Assembly (NCBI GenBank): GCA_900542245.1
Contig: UQMQ01000060.1
Location: forward strand, 1-13,837
Source of the DNA: an uncultured Eubacteriales bacterium
Lineage (GTDB): Bacteria > Bacillota > Clostridia > Peptostreptococcales > Anaerovoracaceae
Length of the DNA stretch: 13,837 nucleotides
Reading direction: 5' to 3'
Every line of letters starts with the position of its first letter. Position 1 is the stretch's first letter. Positions 5,784-12,019 of this stretch are shown here, one piece after another. The position numbers and the translations under genes were made by a program. The notes under the pieces are model-generated. The model searched no databases, was not told the DNA's origin, and worked only from the letters and a program-made list of their open reading frames with translations.

Positions 5784-7352
5784 ATGCAAACAATGCGAAA
5801 AACAGGAACGAAAATATTTTCCTGGGTGCTGCTGCTCCTGCTGCTGGCAGGGCTTTTGACGGGCTGCGGCACAAACGATCAGGAAAACAGTGCGGACGGA
5901 CAGCGTGTGCTGCGTTACGGCAGCGGCGATTATACCGCGATCAATCCGGCGCTGTATGAGCATGGCGAGATCAATGCGCTGCTGTTCGCGGGGCTGACGG
6001 CACACAATGAAAAGAACGAGGTCGTGCCGGGGCTGGCGGAGGACTGGAGTTTCGACGAAAAAACCTGCACCTACACCTTTTCCTTAAGAGATGGGCTCAC
6101 CTTCCATGACGGAGAACCGCTGACTTCGGCGGACGTGAAGTTTACGCTGGAGGCGATTCTCGACGAGCAAAACGGGTCGGAGATTGTTTCAAACTATACA
6201 GATATAGCGGAGATCCGCTGCCCGGACGCGCTGACGGTCGAGATACGCCTCACGCAGCCGAACGCGGCGTTTCCGGATTATATGACGATTGGAATCCTGC
6301 CGGAGCATTTACTCGCGGGCAAGGATCTAACGACCTGCGCGTTCAATCAAAATCCGGTCGGCGCGGGACCTTATCGTCTGAAGGACTGGGATATGGGACA
6401 GAGCATTACCATGGAACGCTTTGACAATTATTACGGCGGGCAGCCGCAGATCGAGCAGGTGATCTTTGTGATCGTGCCGGACAGCGACGCGCGGGCGATG
6501 CAGCTGGCAGCCGGGAAAATCGACATGGCGCAGATCACACCAAAGAGTGCCGCGCAGCTTGCGGACAGCGAGGAGATTCGCGTGTACCGGATGGAAACGG
6601 CGGACTATCGCGCGATTGCCTATAATTTTGCCAATCCGTATTTTGAACGGCATCCGGAACTGGCGAATATCCTGAGCTACGCGATCGACCGCGAGGCGAT
6701 CATCAGCGGCGTGCTGCTCGGGCAGGGGGAGGCGGCATATTCGCCGCTGCAAAAGAGCGCGTACAACAATGCGGATATCGAGCGTTTTACCTATGACCCG
6801 GAGAAAGCGGAGCGTTTGCTGGTCGAGGCGGGCTGGTCTAAGGGAGCTGACGGCTATTATGAAAAAGACGGCGAACGCCTGGGCTTTACGATCGCAGCGA
6901 TGGCAGACGATCAGGTGCGCGTGGATATGGCTGCGATGTGCGCCAGCCAGCTGCAGCAGATCGGCGCGGATGTCAGCGCGGAAACGCGGCAGAGTCTGGA
7001 CTGGGCCGGACAGGAGGCCTGCATCATCGGTTGGGGCAGTCCGTTCGACCCGGATGATCATACCTACAAGGTATTCACGACCAGAGCGGGAGACAATTAT
7101 ACCGCTTATTCCAATGCGGCAATCGATCGGATCTTGGCAGCGGCCAGACATACAGAGAACGTGGCGGAGCGCGAAAAGCTCTATTTGGAATTTCAAGATA
7201 AGCTGACGGCGCATTTGCCATACACCTTTATCGCTTATGTTGACGCGGACTACGCGATGAAAGCAAATATTCACGGCATTACCGAAGATACGGTGCTCGG
7301 ACATCACGGCGTGGGCGTCTTTTGGAATATCGCGCAGTGGAGCATAGCTTAG
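5784..7352 (+). CDS. nikA: Nickel/peptide-type extracellular binding lipoprotein (SBP family 5)
   Basis: This is the membrane-anchored receptor that delivers substrate to the two permeases. The start at ATG 5784 has AGGAG at 5771-5775. The 522-residue protein has a lipoprotein signal: basic residues 5-10, a Leu-rich core 15-25 and the lipobox LLTGC with Cys28 as the anchor. The body follows the family-5 plan (NikA, DppA, OppA): LxxGLAEDWSFDE, then YTFSLRDGLTFHDGEPLTSADVKFT near 95-120, NPVGAGPYRL near 190, and VDADYAMKANIHGI near the end. A histidine pair sits in the C-terminal segment VLGHHGVGVFWN; a role in metal or metallophore binding is only a guess. In family 5 the ligand cannot be read from sequence: nickel, a nickel chelate or a peptide are all possible. 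Context after larC favours nickel. Confidence 0.8.
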   Translation: MQTMRKTGTKIFSWVLLLLLLAGLLTGCGTNDQENSADGQRVLRYGSGDYTAINPALYEHGEINALLFAGLTAHNEKNEVVPGLAEDWSFDEKTCTYTFSLRDGLTFHDGEPLTSADVKFTLEAILDEQNGSEIVSNYTDIAEIRCPDALTVEIRLTQPNAAFPDYMTIGILPEHLLAGKDLTTCAFNQNPVGAGPYRLKDWDMGQSITMERFDNYYGGQPQIEQVIFVIVPDSDARAMQLAAGKIDMAQITPKSAAQLADSEEIRVYRMETADYRAIAYNFANPYFERHPELANILSYAIDREAIISGVLLGQGEAAYSPLQKSAYNNADIERFTYDPEKAERLLVEAGWSKGADGYYEKDGERLGFTIAAMADDQVRVDMAAMCASQLQQIGADVSAETRQSLDWAGQEACIIGWGSPFDPDDHTYKVFTTRAGDNYTAYSNAAIDRILAAARHTENVAEREKLYLEFQDKLTAHLPYTFIAYVDADYAMKANIHGITEDTVLGHHGVGVFWNIAQWSIA

Positions 7353-7401
7353 CATATAAAATAGAAACTGAAAAGAAAAACCGGTTAGAAAACAGGAAGC
7401 G

Positions 7402-9375
7402 ATGAGAGAAGCAGGAGAACGACAAGAGAATATTTTGGAGGTGCGGGAGCTGCAGCTGGCGTTTTTGGGTGTAAACGGACGCGTGGAAGCACTGCGCGGC
7501 GTGAATCTTGCGGTTGCGGCGGGCGAAATCGTTGCGTTAGTCGGAGAATCCGGCTCCGGCAAGACTGCACTGTGTAGGGCGGCGCTCGGCCTGCACGCCA
7601 ATCATGCAGTGATAGAGCACGGGGGTATTTGGCTTGCGGGGCAAGATACCTCGAATTTGACAGAGAAGGATTGGTGCGCGCTGCGCGGCCGCGTCGCATC
7701 GATGGTGTTCCAGGATCCGATGTCCGCCTTTGATCCGGTCTATCCGATTGGGCAGCAGATCGCGGAGGTGCTCCTTTTGCATCCGGCGTGTTTTGCGGGC
7801 AGCGGAATCGAAAAAAGGACCGCTGCCGCTGCACCGATCCTTTTGCATTCGGCAAGTCTTATGGACAAAGGATCAACGCGCGAAGCGGAGCGCGTGCCGC
7901 AGGATGAAACCCGCGAAGCAAAGCGCGTGCCGCGCGATGCGCTGCGGACAAATTTATGTCAAGAAACAAACTGCCCTCTTATCAAAAACGATTCGAGCAG
8001 CGGAGAGAAGATCGCGCTGCTGCCGCGAATCCGACAAATCGCGCAAACGGAAATGATGCGCCTTTGCCGAAAAAAGCAGCAGGAGCTGCGGCGCAGCGCG
8101 GAGGCCGAGACGGTGGCTCTGCTTGCGAAACTGGGTTTTGATGAGCCTGCTAGGCGTGCGCGGCAGTATCCGCACGAATTCAGCGGTGGCATGCTGCAGC
8201 GTGCCGCAATCGCGCTGGCGATGATCGCCAAACCGCGGCTTTTGATTGCGGATGAACCGACGACGGCGCTGGACATCGAAACACAGCAGGAGATCATGGC
8301 ACTGCTGCGCGAGAGCTGCGCGCGGCAGGACTGCAGTATGCTCTTCGTGACGCATGATCTGGGACTAGCGGAGCAGATTGCGGATCGCATCGTGGTTATG
8401 AAGGACGGTCGCATCGTGGAGGAAGGGCAGAGCGAACAGATTTTTCGTGATCCGCAGCATGCCTATACGAAGAAGCTGCTTGGCTACGCGACCTACGGCA
8501 AAGGCGGCTCGCATTATCATGGACGCATTCGCGCTGCACAGCAAGAGAAAATAACACAAAAGGAAACAAAACAAACCGCAAAGGAAGCAGACGACGTGCT
8601 GCTTTCCATCCGCGGGCTTTCCAAAAGCTTTCCGGTTGATAAGCACACGCGCAAGCAGGTGCTTCACGATGTCAGCCTTGCGATTCATCGCGGAGAAATT
8701 GTAGGGCTGATCGGCCCGTCCGGCGTTGGCAAGTCCACGCTGGCACGCTGTATCATGGGGATCTGCGCGCCAGACAACGGTGAAGTGATCATACGGGAAG
8801 GCGTGCGCATACAGATGATCTTTCAGGATTCCGCGGCAGCCTTCAATCCGCATATGACGATTGCGGAAATCATCGCGGAGCCGCTGGTGCTGCAGGCGAG
8901 ACGGCAGCGGCGGACAGTTGTACGGCGCTGCTTTGCAAAAGCAGCGGCAGGGTGTGATGTAGCGGACAAGCATGCAGCGGAGAAGCATGCCGCGGGAGCG
9001 GGTCATACGGACAGTGCGGATAGTGCAGATGTGCAGGGATGTACGAGAGCTGTCGGCAAGATGAGCAAGGCTGTTCTGCGCGAAAAGGTGCTTGCGGTGA
9101 TGCGGCAAGCAGAAATTGAGCCGGAGCTTGCCGACCGTCATCCCTACGATGTTTCCGGCGGGCAGCGGCAGCGCGCGGCTATCGCGCGCGCTTTGATCAC
9201 CGCACCTGACCTCATCATTTGTGACGAACCGATTTCCTCACTGGATGTCAGCCTGCAGGCCGACATCATCCACCTGCTCAAAAAACTGCAGGAGGAGCGA
9301 GGCCTCAGCCTCCTCCTCATCTCCCATGACCTGCCGATGGTCGAGCATATCAGCGACCGGATCGTGAAGCTGTGA
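7402..9375 (+). CDS. Fused double ATPase (NikD-NikE-like) of the importer
   Basis: This powers the importer and joins in one 657-residue chain the two ATPases that NikD and NikE provide separately. ATG 7402 follows AGGAAG at 7394-7399. Half 1 has Walker A GESGSGKT (48-55), Q-loop Gln104, signature SGGML (261-265), Walker B LLIADEP (280-286) and His318. Half 2 has Walker A GPSGVGKS (438-445), Q-loop Gln475, signature SGGQRQ (585-590), Walker B LIICDEP (604-610) and His642. All catalytic residues appear intact. Each half has an unusual low-complexity insertion between Q-loop and signature: about 127-235 (roughly 90 residues more than usual) and about 503-557 (roughly 45 more). AYTKKLL (354-360) is the peptide/nickel-family region after half 1. 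It is the last gene of the cluster. Nickel as substrate is inferred. Confidence 0.85.
   Translation: MREAGERQENILEVRELQLAFLGVNGRVEALRGVNLAVAAGEIVALVGESGSGKTALCRAALGLHANHAVIEHGGIWLAGQDTSNLTEKDWCALRGRVASMVFQDPMSAFDPVYPIGQQIAEVLLLHPACFAGSGIEKRTAAAAPILLHSASLMDKGSTREAERVPQDETREAKRVPRDALRTNLCQETNCPLIKNDSSSGEKIALLPRIRQIAQTEMMRLCRKKQQELRRSAEAETVALLAKLGFDEPARRARQYPHEFSGGMLQRAAIALAMIAKPRLLIADEPTTALDIETQQEIMALLRESCARQDCSMLFVTHDLGLAEQIADRIVVMKDGRIVEEGQSEQIFRDPQHAYTKKLLGYATYGKGGSHYHGRIRAAQQEKITQKETKQTAKEADDVLLSIRGLSKSFPVDKHTRKQVLHDVSLAIHRGEIVGLIGPSGVGKSTLARCIMGICAPDNGEVIIREGVRIQMIFQDSAAAFNPHMTIAEIIAEPLVLQARRQRRTVVRRCFAKAAAGCDVADKHAAEKHAAGAGHTDSADSADVQGCTRAVGKMSKAVLREKVLAVMRQAEIEPELADRHPYDVSGGQRQRAAIARALITAPDLIICDEPISSLDVSLQADIIHLLKKLQEERGLSLLLISHDLPMVEHISDRIVKL
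7780..8107 (+). repeat. Low-complexity insertion with duplications in ATPase half 1
   Basis: This in-frame stretch encodes the extra residues of half 1. It holds two imperfect 33-bp tandem copies, 7876-7908 and 7909-7941 (26 of 33 identical, encoding TREAERVPQDE and TREAKRVPRDA). A 16-bp direct repeat (TCCTTTTGCATYCGGC) lies at 7772-7787 and 7838-7853, in frame. The pattern suggests growth by replication slippage. The family does not normally have these residues. Confidence 0.6.
8908..9073 (+). repeat. Low-complexity insertion with duplications in ATPase half 2
   Basis: This in-frame stretch lies at the equivalent place of half 2. AGCGGACAAGCATGC (8961-8975) is repeated in tandem at 8976-8990 with one change, and a 9-bp unit is repeated at 9009-9017 and 9018-9026 with a decayed third copy to 9034. 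It encodes an Ala/Lys/His/Asp-rich linker including ADKHAAEKHAAGAGHTDSAD, which might weakly bind metal. Confidence 0.55.
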
Positions 9376-9515
9376 TTGCAAAGCACTGCAGACAGTACGA
9401 TTACGCTTGAGCCGGACTCTGATTCCTAAAGAAGCATTTTGCTTGAACCGGAGACGCACTTACCGACAGCCTGCGTTGCGGTACAGTTTTATTTCTTATC
9501 CATGTTCAATATTTG

Positions 9516-9552
9516 GGATCATGCCACCTACGTGTTGTGTATGATCCTTTTA
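9516..9552 (+). terminator. Candidate terminator of the lar-importer cluster
   Basis: GGATCAT (9516-9522) pairs with ATGATCC (9541-9547), followed by TTTTAATTT. The stem is only 7 bp with an 18-nt loop. It is the first terminator-like structure after the ATPase stop at 9375. Confidence 0.4.
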
Positions 9553-9611
9553 ATTTAAGGGAACGGTGCTGATAAAATAGTCATCGTATCGGACTGCATT
9601 ATCAGCTTCAA

Positions 9612-9649
9612 ATAATCTGGCGAAAGTTATCGCTACATAATCTGACGAA
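9612..9649. repeat. Direct repeats resembling an IS21-type end
   Basis: ATAATCTGGCGAA (9612-9624) recurs as ATAATCTGACGAA (9637-9649), 25 bp apart, with one change. Closely spaced repeats of this sort, with AATCTGGCGAAAG wording, are typical of the multiple terminal repeats of IS21-family elements. No istA or istB remains were recognised, so the family call is tentative. Just upstream an 8-bp inverted repeat (GCTGATAA 9568-9575, TTATCAGC 9599-9606) forms a hairpin. Confidence 0.3.
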
Positions 9650-9819
9650 TGACCCCATGTATAGTATGATATGACTCATCACCGGAAAGCTAAGTCTGAT
9701 TAGCAAATCCATCCTAGAGTAATTCATATTTCTTTTTCGAAAAACTCCATCCAGTGTGCGGTAATCTAAGATTTTGTGCGATAAGCTGTTACGTTACCTT
9801 TCGGGGCCGACAACATAGC

Positions 9820-10117
9820 CAAGAAAAAGCGCTTTTTAAGGATGTTCATGTGTCTGCCACAGGTGGGGTTGTTTCATGTATGCAGCTAGACTGAATTTTG
9901 CCCTGTAACACACTGTACACTTTCAAGATACAAGGAGACATTACTTCTGCGACCTTTGCGGATCTCATTACAGACCATGTTCAGAGCGCAGTTGATTTTT
10001 TAACGATTTTGTTCGCGAGCTACTTCTCTTTCAAATGGAGCTGAATCAGAATTCTTTCGCTGCTAGCAAGATGTTTCCCTTTTAGTACTTATTTGTGGTA
10101 GAATGTACATGATCCAT
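9820..10117 (-). pseudogene. IS30-family transposase, N-terminal remnant with frameshifts
   Basis: On the minus strand ATG 10117, with AAAGGAG a few bases upstream, starts MDHVHSTTNKY and meets a stop at once. One base lost shortly after gives, in the next frame, HLASSERILIQLHLKE, then ANKIVKK, and after another frame change CALNMVCNEIRKG and VSLYLESVQ, followed by RHMNILKK. In order these match the N-terminal part of IS30-family transposases (KGKHL-x-EER-I-IQ-LK, NKIAKE, CA-NTV-NEI-RG, VSLY). At least three stops and two or more frameshifts break it, and the catalytic DDE region is not recognisable. It is certainly inactive. Confidence 0.75.
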
Positions 10118-10167
10118 AGTGATGACTCCTTTGGTGATTGTTGATTTGACACCTACATTCTACCACA
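10094..10167. repeat. 14-bp perfect inverted repeat around the IS30 remnant's start codon
   Basis: TGTGGTAGAATGTA (10094-10107) and TACATTCTACCACA (10154-10167) are exact inverse complements, 46 bp apart. In the minus-strand transcript the loop holds the ribosome site (AAAGGAG) and the ATG of the IS30 remnant. It may be a leader structure or a protein-binding site of the element. Confidence 0.6.
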
Positions 10168-10216
10168 GAAGCATGGCTATGGATTTTTTATTTTATTGTT
10201 CAACTTGATTATACAA

Positions 10217-10324
10217 TCAACCTTTAATCTTTCCATAAATAACTTGTCTTCGATATTTTGGTGCAAACACAATGTGGTACTTACAATTCCACGTGGTATG
10301 TGCTAAACTATTCTTGTCTTTCAT
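10217..10324 (-). pseudogene. tnpA: IS200/IS605-family tnpA, truncated N-terminus
   Basis: On the minus strand ATG 10324, preceded by AGGAGGTT, encodes 35 residues starting MKDKNSLAHTTWNCKYHIVF and continuing APKYRRQVIYGKIK, then Gly and a stop. This is the hallmark N-terminus of the Y1 HUH transposase TnpA of IS200/IS605 elements. The HUH pair and catalytic Tyr lie further on and are missing, so it cannot be active. The break falls immediately after KIK, and the sequence beyond leads into the IS30-type remnant, so insertion or deletion involving that element probably removed the rest. Confidence 0.85.
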
Positions 10325-10327
10325 GAC

Positions 10328-10385
10328 AACCTCCTTTTCTACTTGGTGCGGTTGGGGAACCACACTCATTGTAGCACAGGAGGTT
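10328..10385 (-). promoter_or_regulatory. tnpA leader hairpin hiding the ribosome site, with promoter inside
   Basis: AACCTCCT (10328-10335) pairs with AGGAGGTT (10378-10385). Inside it CTAC (10339-10342) pairs with GTAG (10371-10374), and GTG-x-GGTT pairs with AACC-x-CAC around a GGGG loop. Read on the minus strand, the right arm of this hairpin is the tnpA Shine-Dalgarno. A TG-C-TACAAT extended -10 box lies within it, so transcripts entering from outside would fold the full hairpin while those starting at this promoter would lack the left arm. Read on the plus strand it ends in a T run and could terminate transcription. IS200 is known to hide its tnpA ribosome site in a leader stem. Confidence 0.55.
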
Positions 10386-10412
10386 TTTTACTTGAAGCTA
10401 AAGCTCTTGCTT

Positions 10413-10431
10413 CCACCGGCATATCCGGTGG
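10413..10431. repeat. IS200/IS605-type left-end hairpin
   Basis: CCACCGG (10413-10419) pairs with CCGGTGG (10425-10431) over CATAT, followed on the plus strand by TTTTATT. A subterminal hairpin of this kind, upstream of tnpA, is what TnpA recognises at IS200/IS605 ends. It marks the surviving left end; the element border is probably within 10432-10456. Confidence 0.65.
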
Positions 10432-10455
10432 TTTTATTCCACTAAAGCTACAATT

Positions 10456-10492
10456 AAAACAGGAGAAGCGGGTCAATCCCTTCTCCTGTTTT
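10456..10492 (-). terminator. Strong terminator of the SPFH-RHH operon
   Basis: AAAACAGGAGAAG (10456-10468) pairs perfectly with CTTCTCCTGTTTT (10480-10492) over an 11-nt loop. On the minus strand the transcript ends in GTTTTAATT, a good U tract, 6 bp after the stop of the small ribbon-helix-helix gene. On the plus strand it could also stop transcription coming from the IS remnants. Confidence 0.85.
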
Positions 10493-10497
10493 GGATT

Positions 10498-10692
10498 CTA
10501 AATATCAATTTCCAGTGGTTTATCGATATCTTCCCCGACATATTTTCCGTTCTTTTTGCGCTGCCGCACGCACTCGGTCAAAAGGTACTCGATTTGACCG
10601 TTCACCGAGCGGAAGTCATCTTCTGCCCACGCGGAGATTTCCGCAAACAGTTTCGCGGAAATCCGCAGAGGCACCTGTTTTTTCTCCGCCAA
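10498..10692 (-). CDS. Arc/CopG-like ribbon-helix-helix protein, 64 residues
   Basis: The small protein has a short basic strand KKQVPLRIS (4-12), a helix with FAEISAWAEDD (16-26), then RSVNGQIEYLLTECVRQRKK (28-47), the RSxNxxIxxLL pattern of the second helix of Arc/MetJ-type DNA-binding proteins. A charged tail with no fold signal follows. The frame is open far upstream into the SPFH gene; the start chosen is TTG 10692, because AGGGGGTGA lies just before it and because it puts the strand at residues 4-12 as in the family. It lies 11 bp after the SPFH stop, in one operon. It may repress that operon through the tandem palindromes at the promoter; that is inference. Confidence 0.75.
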   Translation of the reverse strand: MAEKKQVPLRISAKLFAEISAWAEDDFRSVNGQIEYLLTECVRQRKKNGKYVGEDIDKPLEIDI

Positions 10693-10703
10693 ACGCTCAC
10701 CCC

Positions 10704-11723
10704 CTAGTACAAGGAGCCGGAGTTTACAATCGGCTGCGCGTCGTGGTTGCCGCAAAGCACGACCAAAAGGTTGGAGACCATGGCTGCCTTGCGTTCTTCG
10801 TCGAGATCCACAATACCGCCCTCATCCAGTTTTTCGAGTGCCATTTTAACCATGCCGACCGCGCCGTCCACGATCATCGTCCTCGCGTCAACAACCGCGC
10901 TCGCCTGCTGTCTTTGAAGCATGACAGCCGCGATCTCCGGCGCGTAAGCAAGATAGGTAATGCGCGCTTCAATGATTTCCAGTCCTGCTTCGCCGACCTT
11001 GGACTGAATTTCGTCCTTGATACGCTGCGCCACGACTTCGGACGAACCTCTGAGACTGCCCTCATCGGCGATGCCGTCTCCGGTCGTGTCTACGCCCGGC
11101 GCTACGTCATAAGGATAAATTCTTACGATGTTTCTCAGCGCCGAGTCACACTGCAGGCTCAGATACTCCTTATAGTTGTCAACGTGAAAGACTGCCTTGG
11201 CGGTATTGGTCACGCGCCACATGACCGCGATGCCGATCTCCACCGGATTGCCGAGGCAATCATTGATCTTCTGTTTGTTATTGTTTAGCGTCATGATTTT
11301 CATCGAAATCTTTTTGCTGGTCATTTCCGAACTTTGCGCCCCCGCGTCCGCGCCGCTGCCGAGCGTCAGGTTAAACGCAGACTTCTTAGGGCTGTTCACA
11401 TCGCCGGATTGATTGAGCTTGGTCTGCGCCGCCGGATTGACACCGACGCAGAACGGATTGACAAAGTAAAATCCATCATCCTTTAGTGTTCCGTAATATT
11501 TACCGAACAGTGTCAGCACAAGTGCTTCCTGCGGCTTCAGCACTTTGAGACCAAGCCACGGAATCCAGCCGATTGCCAGCCACACGATCGTAACAACCAG
11601 CAAAACCATGCTGTCTTCCAAAATGCCAAAGACCAGCCCAACGCCTGCCGCGATGTATAAAAGTGTCGTGATCACCAACACAAGCATTCCGTTTTTCTTA
11701 CCCTGTAAAATTTTCTCTTCCAT
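10704..11723 (-). CDS. SPFH/Band 7 (stomatin-like) membrane protein
   Basis: The 339-residue protein starts at ATG 11723, 7 nt after GGAGGT; an ATG 6 bp further up abuts that site and is unlikely. Two hydrophobic segments (about 12-34 and 38-57) anchor it. The SPFH/Band 7 domain follows (about 61-270), from KPQEALVLTLFGKYYGTLKD through VEIGIAVMWRV and DNYKEYLSLQCDSALRNIV to IIEARITYLAYAPEIAAVMLQRQQA, the region that leads into the oligomerising helix in stomatins. A Gly/Ser/Ala-rich loop lies at about 121-135. Proteins of this class form rings in membrane microdomains and often chaperone or shield membrane proteins, but the job of this subfamily is not established. It is the first gene of a two-gene operon with a DNA-binding protein. 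Confidence 0.87.
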   Translation of the reverse strand: MEEKILQGKKNGMLVLVITTLLYIAAGVGLVFGILEDSMVLLVVTIVWLAIGWIPWLGLKVLKPQEALVLTLFGKYYGTLKDDGFYFVNPFCVGVNPAAQTKLNQSGDVNSPKKSAFNLTLGSGADAGAQSSEMTSKKISMKIMTLNNNKQKINDCLGNPVEIGIAVMWRVTNTAKAVFHVDNYKEYLSLQCDSALRNIVRIYPYDVAPGVDTTGDGIADEGSLRGSSEVVAQRIKDEIQSKVGEAGLEIIEARITYLAYAPEIAAVMLQRQQASAVVDARTMIVDGAVGMVKMALEKLDEGGIVDLDEERKAAMVSNLLVVLCGNHDAQPIVNSGSLY

Positions 11724-11767
11724 GTGCATACCTCCGTTTGAAAGATCCATTCCTCTTTTGTATCTTT

Positions 11768-11796
11768 ATGATATCATTTTGATATCAACTTGTCAA
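11768..11796 (-). promoter_or_regulatory. Sigma-A promoter of the SPFH-RHH operon
   Basis: On the minus strand TTGACA (11791-11796) and TATCAT (11768-11773) stand exactly 17 bp apart, a near-consensus sigma-A promoter. Transcription would start near 11761, giving a leader of about 38 nt before the SPFH start codon. Confidence 0.8.
11769..11787. promoter_or_regulatory. Tandem 8-bp palindromes over the promoter (operator candidate)
   Basis: The perfect palindrome TGATATCA occurs at 11769-11776 and again at 11780-11787, 11 bp centre to centre, about one helix turn. The first copy covers the -10 box and the second lies in the spacer, so a bound protein would block RNA polymerase. Ribbon-helix-helix repressors such as MetJ bind tandem 8-bp palindromes cooperatively. 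The operon's own small RHH protein is the obvious candidate, by inference. Confidence 0.55.
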
Positions 11797-11825
11797 CATA
11801 GAAAGAAACGTTTTTCAATTTTTAC

Positions 11826-11854
11826 TATGCAGGAAATCTCACTGTGCGGTATTT
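11826..11854. repeat. Dispersed intergenic repeat, copy B
   Basis: These bases match 480-508 at 26 of 29 positions in the same orientation. On the minus strand the copy reads IPHSEISCI, against ISHSDISCI in copy A. It lies between the SPFH promoter and the oleate hydratase terminator, again outside genes. Confidence 0.6.
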
Positions 11855-11894
11855 TCTTCATAATCAAAAAACTTCTGGCACCGCGCGGGCAGAC

Positions 11895-11938
11895 AAAAAA
11901 ACTCCCGGCGTCCTTATCATGCGTCGGGAGGTTTTTTG
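11895..11938 (-). terminator. Terminator of the oleate hydratase gene
   Basis: CTCCCGGCG (11902-11910) pairs with CGTCGGGAG (11922-11930), one G-T pair, over an 11-nt loop. An A run precedes and a T run follows, so the structure works on both strands; on the minus strand the transcript ends in a 7-T run. It lies about 80 bp after the oleate hydratase stop. Bases 11939-12019 show nothing else. Confidence 0.85.
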
Positions 11939-12019
11939 GAAATGATTTGTCATGTTTTTTCTTGTCATATTTTCGTGATGCCACGCAGCTGTCGGCGGCG
12001 ATACAGAAGCGATCGTCTT

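Larger units (their letters stand above)
9376..10455. mobile_element. Graveyard of degenerate insertion sequences
   Basis: This 1.1-kb stretch has no intact gene and is clearly richer in A and T than the flanking operons. From right to left it holds an IS200/IS605-type left end with a truncated tnpA (10217-10431), an IS30-type transposase broken by stops and frameshifts (9820-10117), and a possible IS21-type end (9612-9649). Bases 9376-9515 hold only a short direct repeat (GCTTGARCCGGA at 9405-9416 and 9441-9452). Bases 9650-9819 contain nothing I can name, though a minus-strand frame there (DYRTLDGVFRKRNMNYSRMD) looks protein-like. The layout suggests successive insertions into the space between two convergent transcription units. 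Confidence 0.65.

Noticed and set aside
6327..7601. 424-codon minus-strand frame opposite nikA
   Set aside because: Antisense to a clear lipoprotein gene with its own signal peptide and ribosome site; no family motif; high-GC codon shadow.
9376..10455. tRNA or rRNA genes in the gap
   Set aside because: No cloverleaf, CCA-proximal TPsiC arm or rRNA wording was seen; the recognisable content is IS remnants.
10491..11288. 265-codon plus-strand frame opposite the RHH and SPFH genes
   Set aside because: Antisense to two recognised genes and starts inside a terminator; no motif.
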